Virus record (IMG/VR): IMGVR_UViG_3300022882_000005
Span: 1 to 57,464 of that record
Direction: 5' to 3' (one strand)
DNA from: a virus
Length of the DNA stretch: 57,464 nucleotides
The translations under genes and the position numbers were made by a program. Under the pieces are notes generated by a model that saw only the letters and a program-made list of their open reading frames with translations, had not been told where the DNA came from and did no database searches. Below, in pieces: positions 24,381 to 32,977 of the stretch (its first letter is position 1; each line of letters starts with the position of its first letter).

Positions 24381-25423
24381 ATATGATCGTTGGAATTGAA
24401 GAAAAAGTAAAAGAAGCCTCCGAGATGGATGCCATGCTCGAGGCTGCCCTGGAATTCCTTGACAAGGTTGCTGTCGTCGAGGGAACCAGTGAGCTCATGA
24501 TGATGGAAGAGAGCAAGGAGCTCTTGGAAGCAATGGGTTTTGACGAGGGCGATATTACTCTCACTGAGGACTCTGAGTTCTACGAGGAGCTACTTGACGA
24601 GGGATTCAAATCATCCTTTGGAAAGTACTTCGGTAGGATGATTGGCAAGGGATCTGCTAAGGGAACAGAAGTAGCCGTTCCAGATACAGGGGGTTTCGCT
24701 GTAGAAAGAGCTGCATCGAAAGCTGCTGGAGAACAAGCTAAAGCTCCGAAGAAGTCAATAGCTAACAGATTGATCGATTACGCAATGAAACCTATGCGTA
24801 AGGCTGTAGGAGAAGGAGCTAAAGATGCGGGGGATCAGGCTGCTGAAGGAGCTAAAGAGAATATCAAGGAATGGAAGAAGGAAATAGAAACCAAGGTACA
24901 GGACGCCAAGTCCGAAGCCTTGAGAAAAGCCTACTTCCTCGGAGGAGCCTCCCTTGTCGGTACTGCTGCGTCTTCAGCGATCCTTTATGACAAGAACAAG
25001 CTGATCGAAGATTCCAAGAGCTTCGTCAAACAAGTGCAGTTTCTCAGGAACTCAGCCACTGGTAATAGCGGAGAACTAAAGATTCAAGAGACCAGTATTC
25101 GCAAGAAAATAGGTCTCTTCATTCGGTTCTTCATCGAAGGCCTTGTGATAGCGATTTCATCAGCCCTGCTCGGAGGAGCGTTCGCCCTTATTTCGTTCCC
25201 TCTTGCCGTCGCTGTTGCTGTCTTAGTCCCGATCATCGCATCGATGCTTACCACAATGAAGAGAGGTGAAGCCGTCTCTGTCATGGTAAACAACGAGATC
25301 AAGGATTTTGACAGATTCATGAAGTCAACGTCCGGAAAGCAACTTTCCAGAATCCAAAAGAAGTCACTGACAAAGTCCAGAGACAACTTGATGGAACTAC
25401 AAAGAAGGCTGGTGACAGGATGA
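24377..25423 (+). CDS. Predicted membrane protein in leader-gene cluster
   Basis: A 348-residue protein with acidic, helical N-terminus (to about 75), an Ala/Lys/Glu-rich amphipathic middle (KDAGDQAAEGAKENIKEW), one weakly hydrophobic segment (about 190-207) and a strong hydrophobic hairpin near 243-285 (FIEGLVIAISSALLGG, then PLAVAVAVLVPIIASML). It could insert into or span the inner membrane. The start MNMIVGIEE has I-E-E at 7-9. Overlaps the transglutaminase-like gene by 4 bases and the next leader gene by 4. A role as an ejected pore or core protein is inference. Confidence 0.75.
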   Translation: MNMIVGIEEKVKEASEMDAMLEAALEFLDKVAVVEGTSELMMMEESKELLEAMGFDEGDITLTEDSEFYEELLDEGFKSSFGKYFGRMIGKGSAKGTEVAVPDTGGFAVERAASKAAGEQAKAPKKSIANRLIDYAMKPMRKAVGEGAKDAGDQAAEGAKENIKEWKKEIETKVQDAKSEALRKAYFLGGASLVGTAASSAILYDKNKLIEDSKSFVKQVQFLRNSATGNSGELKIQETSIRKKIGLFIRFFIEGLVIAISSALLGGAFALISFPLAVAVAVLVPIIASMLTTMKRGEAVSVMVNNEIKDFDRFMKSTSGKQLSRIQKKSLTKSRDNLMELQRRLVTG

Positions 25424-25785
25424 TTTTTTATGACAAAACGGATACAAGTAAAACTACCATTGGTGGGTCCGATGATCTTGTCGAGATCTTCGCTGAAATG
25501 ACTTTCCATGAAGCGAAAGATGTCGAGCTTCTCAATGAGATTCCTAAGCCGACGCTTGGAGAAGGTGAGTGGGCTGTCGCTAAAAGGGTGAAGATCAAAC
25601 ACCGCAAGCGCAATCCTCGTACCGGCCGGATGAAGAAATTCAAGCAGCTTCAGTGGATTAAGACCAAGATCTCTCCGGAACAGCGGACCTTCAGGAATAT
25701 GCCTAGATACGCTGACAAGAAAGTCCATGGTTCATTTCTCAGACTGGTTGGGATTGACGAAGGGTGGCGGCAAGGCTGTGAGTAA
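25420..25785 (+). CDS. MIFY-leader protein, possibly frameshifted into the next gene
   Basis: A 121-residue protein starting MIFYDKTDTSK with L-V-E at 20-22 and a basic central region (KHRKRNPRTGRMKKFK). Its last 19 codons overlap the next frame (25727-26266). A single +1 shift near 25733-25742 would join HGSF to SDWLGLTKGGGK and make one protein of about 280 residues. As written it ends WRQGCE. I cannot tell a frameshift from a genuine gene overlap. Confidence 0.6.
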   Translation: MIFYDKTDTSKTTIGGSDDLVEIFAEMTFHEAKDVELLNEIPKPTLGEGEWAVAKRVKIKHRKRNPRTGRMKKFKQLQWIKTKISPEQRTFRNMPRYADKKVHGSFLRLVGIDEGWRQGCE

Positions 25786-26266
25786 TTACAGAACTGTTGA
25801 CGCTGTTACTGGGAAACTTATCAAAGAACCCGGAAGAATCAGTGTGGCGTCATATGAAAAGATATCTCAAAAACAGGGAATGATTTTCAAACCGTCGTCA
25901 ATAATAGCAATCGATCCAGGTGGAGAGTTTACTGCTGCTATCTGGTTGGAGTCTATCTATAGGTATATGGCTTTCTCAGCTTTCAATATGAAAGGAGAGA
26001 GTCTCGTTGACAAAATGGCCAAACGGTTGAAGAAATCTCTTATGGTCAACAAGTATTGGGGTAAGCTCTCCGAGCTGATAGATCATCTCGAATACTACAA
26101 ATCTTTGGAGCCGGACGAAGAGTGGATTGCTGTACTCAGGGCCTTGAAAAGCAAAAATCATTTCGTGAAAGCAGCATTGGCTGATCTAGAATCGAAAGAT
26201 GAAGTGAAGTTTGACAAGAGTCTTATCAGGGCCTTGAAAAAGGAATCCTCAAGTAGGAAGAATTGA
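25727..26266 (+). CDS. Hypothetical protein overlapping the MIFY-leader gene
   Basis: A 179-residue frame starting MVHFSDWLGLTKGGGK. There is no clear ribosome site before this ATG and the overlap with the preceding gene is 59 bases, which favours a frameshifted continuation. The body is helical and basic at the C-terminus (KKESSSRKN). A short similar-looking peptide (VLGAVTGHLIHEQ) is encoded just downstream at about 26281-26330 and echoes VDAVTGKLIKEPG here, possibly the remnant of a second copy. Confidence 0.6.
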   Translation: MVHFSDWLGLTKGGGKAVSNYRTVDAVTGKLIKEPGRISVASYEKISQKQGMIFKPSSIIAIDPGGEFTAAIWLESIYRYMAFSAFNMKGESLVDKMAKRLKKSLMVNKYWGKLSELIDHLEYYKSLEPDEEWIAVLRALKSKNHFVKAALADLESKDEVKFDKSLIRALKKESSSRKN

Positions 26267-26365
26267 CGTAAAGAAAGAAAGTACTTGGTGCTGTCACCGG
26301 ACATCTTATCCATGAACAACTCATTGCTCTGAATTCGAACTAAACAAACTGGAGAGGTAAGAGAA

Positions 26366-26734
26366 ATGCTGTTTTACGCAAAAGAACAAGAAGATGGAGA
26401 GCTCCTGGACGAGATGTTCGGCGGCATTGGCTCTTGGCTCAAGCGCAATTGGCTCGGTAAGGATGAAGACCTCCTTACCGACATCAAAGACAAGATGAAG
26501 TCTGAGATCAAGACTCAGGAAGACAAGGACGAAGCTCTCGAGGATCTTGATGAGATCATCGATGCGACTCCGTCCTCCGGTAAGATCAGTTGGGGAGACG
26601 TTGCTTCCTTCTTGATGACCAGTGGATGGATCTACCTCGTTATACGCATTATCCATGGACAGTCCAAGACGTCCAAGGATTTTCGGAAGAATCTCATGGA
26701 CCTGCGGAGCAAGATCAAGGCCATGAAGGTCTAG
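26366..26734 (+). CDS. MLFY-leader protein with one membrane segment
   Basis: A 122-residue protein starting MLFYAKEQEDGELLDE, with L-D-E at 14-16 followed by MFGGIGSW. A charged helical middle is followed by a transmembrane segment (about 80-99, VASFLMTSGWIYLVIRII) and a basic tail (KAMKV). Good ribosome site (GGAGAGG). The leader followed by a membrane-active body fits a packaged, ejected protein. It is the last gene before a strong terminator. Confidence 0.75.
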   Translation: MLFYAKEQEDGELLDEMFGGIGSWLKRNWLGKDEDLLTDIKDKMKSEIKTQEDKDEALEDLDEIIDATPSSGKISWGDVASFLMTSGWIYLVIRIIHGQSKTSKDFRKNLMDLRSKIKAMKV

Positions 26735-26800
26735 TAGCTCGAGAATTGAACATTTGATTGAGAGGACCAGAAGCTGCCGCGGGTCATCTCCTTTCTGCGA

Positions 26801-26837
26801 CTAGCCCCACGGGTAAACCCCGTGGGGCTGGTTTTTT
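26801..26837 (+). terminator. Intrinsic terminator
   Basis: CTAGCCCCACGGG-TAAA-CCCCGTGGGGCTGG followed by six T. A strong classical terminator ending the RNA polymerase/leader-gene unit. Confidence 0.9.
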
Positions 26838-26913
26838 CCGAAGCGTGCCAACTAGGCGCTTCGGGCACATATTACGCCGACGTCCTGAGTCAACTCTAAC
26901 AAAGGAGGTCGGT

Positions 26914-27612
26914 ATGATGAAGAGACTGAGGGAAGATGCGTCCACGATAAGGCGTATGTGGAAGCTGTTACTGTCGGACTTCGTTGTCGGCTTCGTATCG
27001 GCTGTGTTCATGGCTGTTTTCTTCAAACTCAAAGGAGAGTATTTGACGCTATCAACTATCGCTATGTTGGGATGCTTTGGCAGTTCAGCTGGAATACTCA
27101 GACCGATGTTCGCTAAAACGAGTTTGAAACGTCTCAGGACATGGGCTATAGCATTGGACCTTCTTAGTTCGTTCACCATGGTAGCGTTTGTATTCGTGAA
27201 GAATCCTCTGTGTTTAATCATAGCGACGATCAACAACATTGGAGTGGGAACGACATACGGAGCTATGGACGATGGTATTGAGCATAGCATTATGGAGGCA
27301 GGAATAATGTATCGAGTCCATAAGTCATGGGCTAGAACATTTGGGTGTGCCGGAGCTCTAACGGGAGGACTTGCTCTCACTTTATTGAATGGTATGGGAC
27401 TAGTTGACAGCGATACTGCTCTAGCATTTGCCTGCTCAGTCAATATACTGGTCCTACCAGTGACGTGGTGGGCTGTCGAAGAGTGGGTGAGGCGAATGCT
27501 TACTCTTCTGATACATATTAGTAATTTAGACTGGAATGGTTTCAGTCTGTCGCAGGAGGCTCTAGGTGAACATCACCGAGACAATCCAGCGGGCAATAGC
27601 AGCGACCCGTGA
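26914..27612 (+). CDS. Multi-pass membrane protein
   Basis: A 232-residue protein from ATG 26914, chosen for the perfect AAAGGAGG upstream; a longer frame would run through the terminator. Five or six hydrophobic segments are visible (about 20-40, 45-62, 82-100, 104-122, 148-165, 172-192). The first resembles a small transporter or PnuC/MFS-fragment type, but no family motif is clear. It could be a holin-like or uptake protein. Its end overlaps the GTG start of the next gene by 47 bases. Confidence 0.7.
   Translation: MMKRLREDASTIRRMWKLLLSDFVVGFVSAVFMAVFFKLKGEYLTLSTIAMLGCFGSSAGILRPMFAKTSLKRLRTWAIALDLLSSFTMVAFVFVKNPLCLIIATINNIGVGTTYGAMDDGIEHSIMEAGIMYRVHKSWARTFGCAGALTGGLALTLLNGMGLVDSDTALAFACSVNILVLPVTWWAVEEWVRRMLTLLIHISNLDWNGFSLSQEALGEHHRDNPAGNSSDP
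27511..27520 (+). promoter_or_regulatory. ATACATATTA motif upstream of 27566 gene
   Basis: One of four exact copies of this 10-mer found by reading. It lies inside the end of the membrane-protein gene, 46 bases before the GTG at 27566. A candidate promoter element (see findings). Confidence 0.4.
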
Positions 27613-28093
27613 GGTCATTCCTGACTACTTCGAGTCGACCCTGGTGATGCATCGTCAGGGCTCCGGCAAGGAGCAAGGGAGTGTCTTTGTGGGCTTCGGT
27701 TCCGATAAGGAACTTGAGGACGCGCTTGTGGCAGCCGAGTGGGAGTCTTACTCTCACCCGGACGTCATGGAAGGCTGTGAAGCCTTCAGAGCGCCAATCG
27801 AGGGACTACTCGGTACCGTCGATCTCGCAGCTCTGCCCGGCGACCACGTCGTCATCCTCGAGGATCCGAAGGAGACCGGTCAGGTCTCTGCGGTGGTTCG
27901 AGGAGTTCCAGCTGAGAAGGTGGCGTTCTGCGCCATCATACTCGGTTTGGAGCAGGAGAAGACCGTGGTATTCACGGTTCATCCTGGCGATCCCGTCCGC
28001 CCTTCTCAGGTACCCGCGCAGGACCTGGCTGGGAAGACGGTTACCGTAAAGGAAGCCCTGGAACTGGGTCTCCCGATCGGTAAGTTCGCCTAG
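27566..28093 (+). CDS. Hypothetical protein, GC-rich island
   Basis: A 175-residue protein with GTG start preceded by AGGAGG. The fold looks alpha/beta with a conserved-looking stretch TVHPGDPVRPSQVP and VKEALELGLPIGKF at the end. Base composition is clearly higher in G+C than the flanking genes, which suggests recent acquisition, possibly from a bacterium. No function can be proposed. Confidence 0.7.
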   Translation: MNITETIQRAIAATREVIPDYFESTLVMHRQGSGKEQGSVFVGFGSDKELEDALVAAEWESYSHPDVMEGCEAFRAPIEGLLGTVDLAALPGDHVVILEDPKETGQVSAVVRGVPAEKVAFCAIILGLEQEKTVVFTVHPGDPVRPSQVPAQDLAGKTVTVKEALELGLPIGKFA

Positions 28094-28240
28094 TCAACCT
28101 TCGGGTTGTACGAAGCGGAGTGGTCACTCGACTGGCTATTTGCTCACCGTACATACGGTGGCGGTAAGACCTGCCTAAAAATTGGTCAGTGCAGCCACGC
28201 AGAGCTACCATGCCTGCACAAGCCCTGAATGGCAATCAGG
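28094..28240 (+). other. Structured non-coding gap
   Basis: About 150 bases with several small hairpins (CAACC-TTCG-GGTTG at once after the stop; CCGTACATACGG; GAGTGGTCACTC) and no convincing frame. Could be a leader RNA or small RNA ending at the terminator that follows. Confidence 0.35.
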
Positions 28241-28284
28241 AAAAGGAGTGCGCCGGTTGCCAACCGCAGCTGCTCTCCTTTTTC
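28241..28284 (+). terminator. Intrinsic terminator
   Basis: AAAAGGAG...CTCCTTTTT stem with a GC-rich inner stem-loop, followed by T-rich sequence. Ends the 27566 unit. Confidence 0.7.
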
Positions 28285-28367
28285 TATGCCCCGTAGCTAT
28301 ACGCTTTTCGGTCTCATATTACCGCATTGACTTGAAGAAACACGGAAACGAAAACTGGAGAAGATCA

Positions 28368-28835
28368 ATGCACAGCAGTAACAGAATCCTCAAGGCTCTT
28401 GGTGAAATCGCAGAAGTGATGACTGAGGTCGCTATAACTCCCGTCATACGGGAAGAAATCGTGGTGGTTCCCCGGGTACGGACAGTTCCTGTTCGCCGCA
28501 TGGTAGTAGACACTGGCAGTGAAGAGATCGACGCCGCCCTCTGGATCCTGTACAACTGGAACCATAGTGACTGGTTGTCTGAACTGCGGGATGCCGAGGA
28601 CGTCATCTGTCGGTACTTGGAGCGGGCATACTGTCCCAACTCCAAGGAAACAGAAGTCGCCCGTGCCGTCCTGCTCTGCCCCAATCGACGTCAGATGTGG
28701 TCCAGTATTGTCAGGGCAGCTGAGAAGGTGATCGAGCGGGACAGCCGTCGGAGCCGCCAGGTCGTGGTTGAGCGTGTGGTGGTTCGCCGCCGTCGCAGTA
28801 CCAGCCTCTTGGAAGAACTCCTCCGCACTCTCTAA
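28368..28835 (+). CDS. Hypothetical protein, Arg/Val-rich ends
   Basis: A 155-residue protein from ATG 28368 (CTGGAG upstream). It has repeated Val/Arg patches near both ends (VVVPRVRTVPVRRMVV and RRSRQVVVERVVVRRRR) around a helical core rich in Trp, Asp and Glu. Like 27566-28093 it is richer in G+C than its neighbours. Unknown function; possibly nucleic-acid-binding given the basic ends. Confidence 0.65.
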   Translation: MHSSNRILKALGEIAEVMTEVAITPVIREEIVVVPRVRTVPVRRMVVDTGSEEIDAALWILYNWNHSDWLSELRDAEDVICRYLERAYCPNSKETEVARAVLLCPNRRQMWSSIVRAAEKVIERDSRRSRQVVVERVVVRRRRSTSLLEELLRTL

Positions 28836-28862
28836 CGGAAAGGGACCGGTCAGGAGCCGGAA

Positions 28863-28886
28863 AGGGCCTTCGGGCCCTCCTTTCTT
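28863..28886 (+). terminator. Intrinsic terminator
   Basis: AGGGCC-TTCG-GGCCCT followed by CCTTTCTTC, with the stable TTCG tetraloop. Ends the 28368 gene. Confidence 0.75.
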
Positions 28887-28917
28887 CTATGATCCAACGT
28901 ATGTGTAGAAGTGTCAT

Positions 28918-28927
28918 ATACATATTA
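28918..28927 (+). promoter_or_regulatory. ATACATATTA motif upstream of SleB-like gene
   Basis: Exact copy of the recurrent 10-mer, directly downstream of a terminator and 120 bases before the hydrolase start. The position between units is what a promoter would have. Confidence 0.5.
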
Positions 28928-28969
28928 TGGGACTATACTGAGTTAGTCTCTAGCTCTAAACCACAATTT

Positions 28970-29019
28970 GGCGAGGACCCTTTCTCCCTCCCTCCACCAT
29001 TCCCTAGAGGGTCCTCGCC
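28970..29019 (+). other. Hairpin with polypyrimidine loop in 5' leader
   Basis: GGCGAGGACCCT/AGGGTCCTCGCC, 12 perfect pairs, with a 26-base loop rich in C and T containing CCCTCCCTCC. No T-run follows. It sits between a putative promoter and the ribosome site of the hydrolase gene, so it may control or protect this mRNA. Loop similar to that at 16007-16069. Confidence 0.55.
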
Positions 29020-29046
29020 TCCCATTCCAACAAGGAGATTTGAAAG

Positions 29047-29517
29047 ATGAAGATTTGTATGGTTCTAGCAATGGTCTTCGCCGTCTCATGTACAGCGCAG
29101 GACAACACAGTAGCACGTGTGATCTTCGCTGAAGCCGCCAATGCTGATCACTTGGAGAAGAAACTCGTGATGAGTGTGATCCTGAACCGGGTAGGACATA
29201 TAGGTTTTGGTCGCATTGAGTCGACACGAGGTGTAGTCCTCCAGTCGAAGGCCTTCTCATGTGTCAACGGGAAGGGTAGTACCCTTTGGACTATCTCAGG
29301 TAACCCGTCGAAGATCGATGGGTTAAATCGAGATACCTGGAAAGAGTGTTTAGATGTAGCTAAGATGACAGTCCCGCTCAGGACTGATATTGTATACTAT
29401 CATGATCACTCGATCAAAAAACCATCCAGTTGGAACAACGCATACTGGAACGCCATCGAAGTGGTAAGGACGAAGAAATTCGTCTTTTACCGTGTCGAAG
29501 AACAAAAGCATCAATGA
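29047..29517 (+). CDS. SleB-like cell-wall hydrolase with signal peptide
   Basis: A 156-residue protein with an N-terminal signal sequence (residues 1-18, MKICMVLAMVFAVSC, with a lipobox-like AVSC), then the Hydrolase_2/SleB pattern: VARVIFAEAAN (about 22-32), VMSVILNRVGH, VLQSKAFSC and a late Asn/Trp-rich block. SleB-family enzymes are peptidoglycan lytic transglycosylases or amidases. In a phage it could serve as a secreted endolysin or in late lysis. Own leader hairpin and own terminator suggest separate expression. Confidence 0.78.
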   Translation: MKICMVLAMVFAVSCTAQDNTVARVIFAEAANADHLEKKLVMSVILNRVGHIGFGRIESTRGVVLQSKAFSCVNGKGSTLWTISGNPSKIDGLNRDTWKECLDVAKMTVPLRTDIVYYHDHSIKKPSSWNNAYWNAIEVVRTKKFVFYRVEEQKHQ

Positions 29518-29533
29518 TGATCCTCCGCCTGGT

Positions 29534-29567
29534 AGGAGCCCCACCCGGGGCTCCTGCTTTTTCGTTT
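29534..29567 (+). terminator. Intrinsic terminator
   Basis: AGGAGCCCC-ACCC-GGGGCTCCT followed by GCTTTTTCGTTTT. Strong terminator after the hydrolase gene. Confidence 0.88.
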
Positions 29568-29613
29568 TCATCCAACAAAAAATAGACAAATTAGTACAAC
29601 AGGAGGAACTGTC

Positions 29614-32439
29614 GTGTACATATCTTATTTAAGACTCGTTAACTTTACAGGAGTCTTCTCGGGGACCGGTCGTAGTGACATCGAGATTGAATTTCCGGAC
29701 CCAAAGTCAATGTCGTCTAGGGTAATCTTGTTCATGGGAGCCAATGGCTCAGGCAAGTCAACTACTATGTCTCACCTACATCCCTTTGCTGGGAGCTTCG
29801 ATGGTCGTGAAGACACTATGGTTAGGACCAATGAAGACGGTCTTAAACAGATCCAACTGATCGACGGTGATACTGTATACGACATTGAACACCATTATAT
29901 ACGTTCCGGTAAGAAGCCGAAGACTAAGAGCTTCATCCAGATTTCTCAGGTTGGTGACGAGAAATCGACTGAACTGAACGAGAATGGTGGAGTTGGTACC
30001 TTCAAGGATGTTTTAGTCGAACGCCTCGGATTGACGGAAGAATTTTTCAAGGTCGGTAGACTGGCTTCAACGACCTCCAACTTCGTGGAGTTGTCCGCAG
30101 CACAGAGGAAAGACTTCATTACGTCTCATCTTCCCAGAGTAGAGCCGTACTTGGAAGCTTTCGGGCATGTTAGGAAGAAGTGCTCGACTAGTGAAAAAAC
30201 TATGAAGTATCTCGCCTCAGAGATCTCACGGTACGACGACAGAGAGCAAGTTAACACTGAGATGAACGACGCTAAAAGAGAACTGAAGCGTCGGGATAAA
30301 GCTCTGCGAATTCGACAAGGTGACGTCTCTGTAACTCAGAGTAAGATTGATACTCTGGTTGAAAAGATCGGTGATGGTACGGAAACCAAAGCCGAGCTCG
30401 AGACTGAGCTTCAAGAATCTTTAGAGTCTTTGGAGGAAGAGCTGGAAACTGTTGTGGAAACGACTGGCGTAGATTACGAAGATGTAGAGACGGTTCAAAC
30501 TTCGTCGAAAACAACCGTAGCTAGGTTGGAACAGGACTTTGATACACAGGATTCACGAATGAGTGAACTGCGTAACGAATTGATCAAGATCGAGAAAGGT
30601 TTGGCTGTCAAGGAGCGCAGGCTTGCTTCTGTCGGAGAACGAGGAGTTGATATCAAGAAACTCCAGAAGGTAGCCAAGGACGAAAAGGTTGAGAAAAAGG
30701 CCTCTACTAAGAAGGCTCAATCTCTTCTGAAAAACTCGACTATCAAAAGGTTTCTTTCACTCGCTGACCATATTCCTGAGTCTCGTTACAGGGGCGAAGC
30801 TAGGATGGGTTTAATTGAAGCCTCCAGACTCGTCGCTGAGATCTTTCAGTTCCATTCTTCTGTCGAAGCTGACGAAGATGACAACTTCTTTGAGAGTATC
30901 ACTGAAGAGATCATTGATCCCAGTTGTAGAGAAGCTACGCTTACTGCAAAGCATGCAGCTGAAGGACTCAGAAAAGACTACATCAAGGCTAAAGAAGACT
31001 TGGAGGAACTGGAACGTGCAGCCAAGGCTGCTGATGAACTCAATCTCAGACCAGAGGATTGCTCCATTGACTCATGTCATTTCCTCCAGGATGCTGTAGA
31101 AGGAAGTAAGAAAGCCAAGATGATTCCAAAGGCCAAGAGGAAACTGAAGGATATCAAAGAGAAAGGTTTGGAGCAGAAAGAAGCAGCTGAATACTATTCT
31201 GCTGTAATGAACGCAGCCGGGTATGTAAGACAGTTAGCAGAGTTATTAGCTCAAGGCGAAGCCTTTGAAGGTGTTATCCTTCAGAGTAAGAACAAGAAGA
31301 ACAATCTTGTACCGTTCTCTCGAGCCATTTTCTCAGGGATGGATCCGTTTGATGTTCCTTCTGTCGCTTCGTACGTCGGTGAAACCGGTGAACTTCATTT
31401 CAGAAGTGCTGCTGAGTCATGTCAGGTTATCTTTGACTATCTGGAATACTTGGAAGACATCCAGAGACATAACGTGAATGCAACAGCTGCTGAAGAGAAG
31501 ATTGCAACTGTTGAAGGAAGCGTGGAGTTGGTAACCGGATTGAAGACTGAGATAACCGAATCCAAGAATGATGTTACTAAAAGGAAGACTGCTATCTCTA
31601 AGAAGCTCAAAAAGCTAGTTGAGACTGAAAGACGTCGCAACGAAGCTAGAGAAGTCTGTAGAGGAGCTGATAGAGTAGCTATTCTTGTGAAGAAGTACTC
31701 TAAGGCTAAAGAAGAGCTGACTGAGGTATCGAAGTCTCTTGGTAAGGTTCGGAAGCAGATAAAGCAACTCTCTGATTTCAGAGAGAAGTTAACAGAACAA
31801 ACTGAGAGTATGGAGACTGATGAAAAGTCCAGGGATGCTGCCGCTGAGAAAACTAGACTCTTAGAGGTCAAGATCTCCAAACTGGACGAGTACCAAACTC
31901 GATACGATGAGTTCCAGGCCAGCTACGTTAAACAGGTTGCAGTCAGAGATGCCTGTGATCCTAAGAAGGGTCTCCCACTTGCATTCATGAGAGAATTCAT
32001 GGCCTCTACTGAAGTGACAGCAAATACACTCTTCGACATGGCTTTTCGAGGCCGTTTCAGGGTCGGATTTGAAGTCAGTGAAAAGGAGTTCAAGGTCCCT
32101 GTTCTAAAGGATGACGGTGACATTCTACCGGACGTCAGTTATGCCAGCGACGGAGAGCGAGCTTTGGTCAAGACCATCGTTTCACTTGCTTTACTCAGTC
32201 GATACGTCAATGTATTCCCGATTCTCGCTATGGATGAGGTAGATGCTACCTTAGACGAAGAGCACAGAGGGAATTTCGCACAGATATTAGACAACCAGGT
32301 TGAGGAGCTTGACCTATCACAGGTCTTCGCCATCAGCCACAACGAAAACTTCCGTGATCCTAGCGTTTCTGTTGTCCTATTTCCAGGACATACGCTCGGT
32401 GAGGGAGAGACAAATCCGGTGTTGATGGACTTCTCATAA
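29614..32439 (+). CDS. SbcC/Rad50/gp46-like recombination nuclease ATPase subunit
   Basis: A 941-residue SMC-family ATPase. Walker A FMGANGSGKST at 41-50; two long coiled-coil arms (about 190-300 and 600-790); a hook with CSIDSC at about 482-487 (C-x4-C, not the usual C-x2-C); the ABC signature as YASDGERALV (about 842); Walker B ILAMDEVDATLDEEHR (about 869); and the H-loop AISHNEN. It should pair with an Mre11/SbcD/gp47 nuclease, not in this window, and resect DNA ends for recombination-dependent replication and host DNA turnover. GTG start with AGGAGG. Confidence 0.93.
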   Translation: MYISYLRLVNFTGVFSGTGRSDIEIEFPDPKSMSSRVILFMGANGSGKSTTMSHLHPFAGSFDGREDTMVRTNEDGLKQIQLIDGDTVYDIEHHYIRSGKKPKTKSFIQISQVGDEKSTELNENGGVGTFKDVLVERLGLTEEFFKVGRLASTTSNFVELSAAQRKDFITSHLPRVEPYLEAFGHVRKKCSTSEKTMKYLASEISRYDDREQVNTEMNDAKRELKRRDKALRIRQGDVSVTQSKIDTLVEKIGDGTETKAELETELQESLESLEEELETVVETTGVDYEDVETVQTSSKTTVARLEQDFDTQDSRMSELRNELIKIEKGLAVKERRLASVGERGVDIKKLQKVAKDEKVEKKASTKKAQSLLKNSTIKRFLSLADHIPESRYRGEARMGLIEASRLVAEIFQFHSSVEADEDDNFFESITEEIIDPSCREATLTAKHAAEGLRKDYIKAKEDLEELERAAKAADELNLRPEDCSIDSCHFLQDAVEGSKKAKMIPKAKRKLKDIKEKGLEQKEAAEYYSAVMNAAGYVRQLAELLAQGEAFEGVILQSKNKKNNLVPFSRAIFSGMDPFDVPSVASYVGETGELHFRSAAESCQVIFDYLEYLEDIQRHNVNATAAEEKIATVEGSVELVTGLKTEITESKNDVTKRKTAISKKLKKLVETERRRNEAREVCRGADRVAILVKKYSKAKEELTEVSKSLGKVRKQIKQLSDFREKLTEQTESMETDEKSRDAAAEKTRLLEVKISKLDEYQTRYDEFQASYVKQVAVRDACDPKKGLPLAFMREFMASTEVTANTLFDMAFRGRFRVGFEVSEKEFKVPVLKDDGDILPDVSYASDGERALVKTIVSLALLSRYVNVFPILAMDEVDATLDEEHRGNFAQILDNQVEELDLSQVFAISHNENFRDPSVSVVLFPGHTLGEGETNPVLMDFS

Positions 32440-32476
32440 GAGAAAAAGATGCCAAAAAAGGCAGGAGGGTTGACAG

Positions 32477-32800
32477 TTGGCTGAGTACGAGAAACTGCAA
32501 AAGATCGAGAAAGCTCTGGACCACACGTTCAAAGCTTTGGGGTGGGACGAAGATGGTAACATGTTTGCGTTCATCGATGACGATGACGAAGACAACATGT
32601 TCATCAGTATCAGCGAAGATAGTGGTATTACCATCAAAATCAGAGAGACAATCCACACTAACCAGATCACGGTCTTTAAGGATGGGATCCCCCAACAGGG
32701 TAGGACCACTATCGCGGAGACCGTCAAAGTCGTCGTTGAAATGATGCTAAAGCCTTGGCTTGACGAGTTCTTGAAAGACATAGCACAGACTCTACTTTAG
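32477..32800 (+). CDS. Hypothetical acidic protein
   Basis: A 107-residue acidic protein with a TTG start after a strong GGAGGG. Mixed helix/strand pattern with DDDDEDN and a Met-rich C-terminal helix. It follows the SbcC gene by 37 bases. Function unknown. Confidence 0.65.
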   Translation: MAEYEKLQKIEKALDHTFKALGWDEDGNMFAFIDDDDEDNMFISISEDSGITIKIRETIHTNQITVFKDGIPQQGRTTIAETVKVVVEMMLKPWLDEFLKDIAQTLL

Positions 32801-32977
32801 ACCCGGGTGTTGGGGGGTCAGGTCCGATTCCTTAGTATAATCCGCGAGCATCCCGGGTCCAAGGTCTAACAATCCTTGTCTCCTTATGTAAACGGCACCC
32901 CTTGCACTGGCGTGGAGCCATGTAATGGGAGGGCGACCGGAGCCCTTGCAGGACCACCGGTAAATTTTCAGGAGAGA
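32801..32977 (+). other. Structured non-coding gap
   Basis: A 177-base gap. It starts with ACCCGGG-TG...CAT-CCCGGGT (about 32801-32862), a stable stem with a G-rich loop (TTGGGGGGTCAGG), then GC-rich smaller inverted repeats (about 32905-32965). There is no T-run after the stem. Possible terminator plus leader or a small RNA. Confidence 0.4.

Noticed and set aside
26758-26913. Longer start for the membrane protein at 26758
   Set aside because: It would translate through a strong terminator; the ATG at 26914 has a perfect ribosome site.
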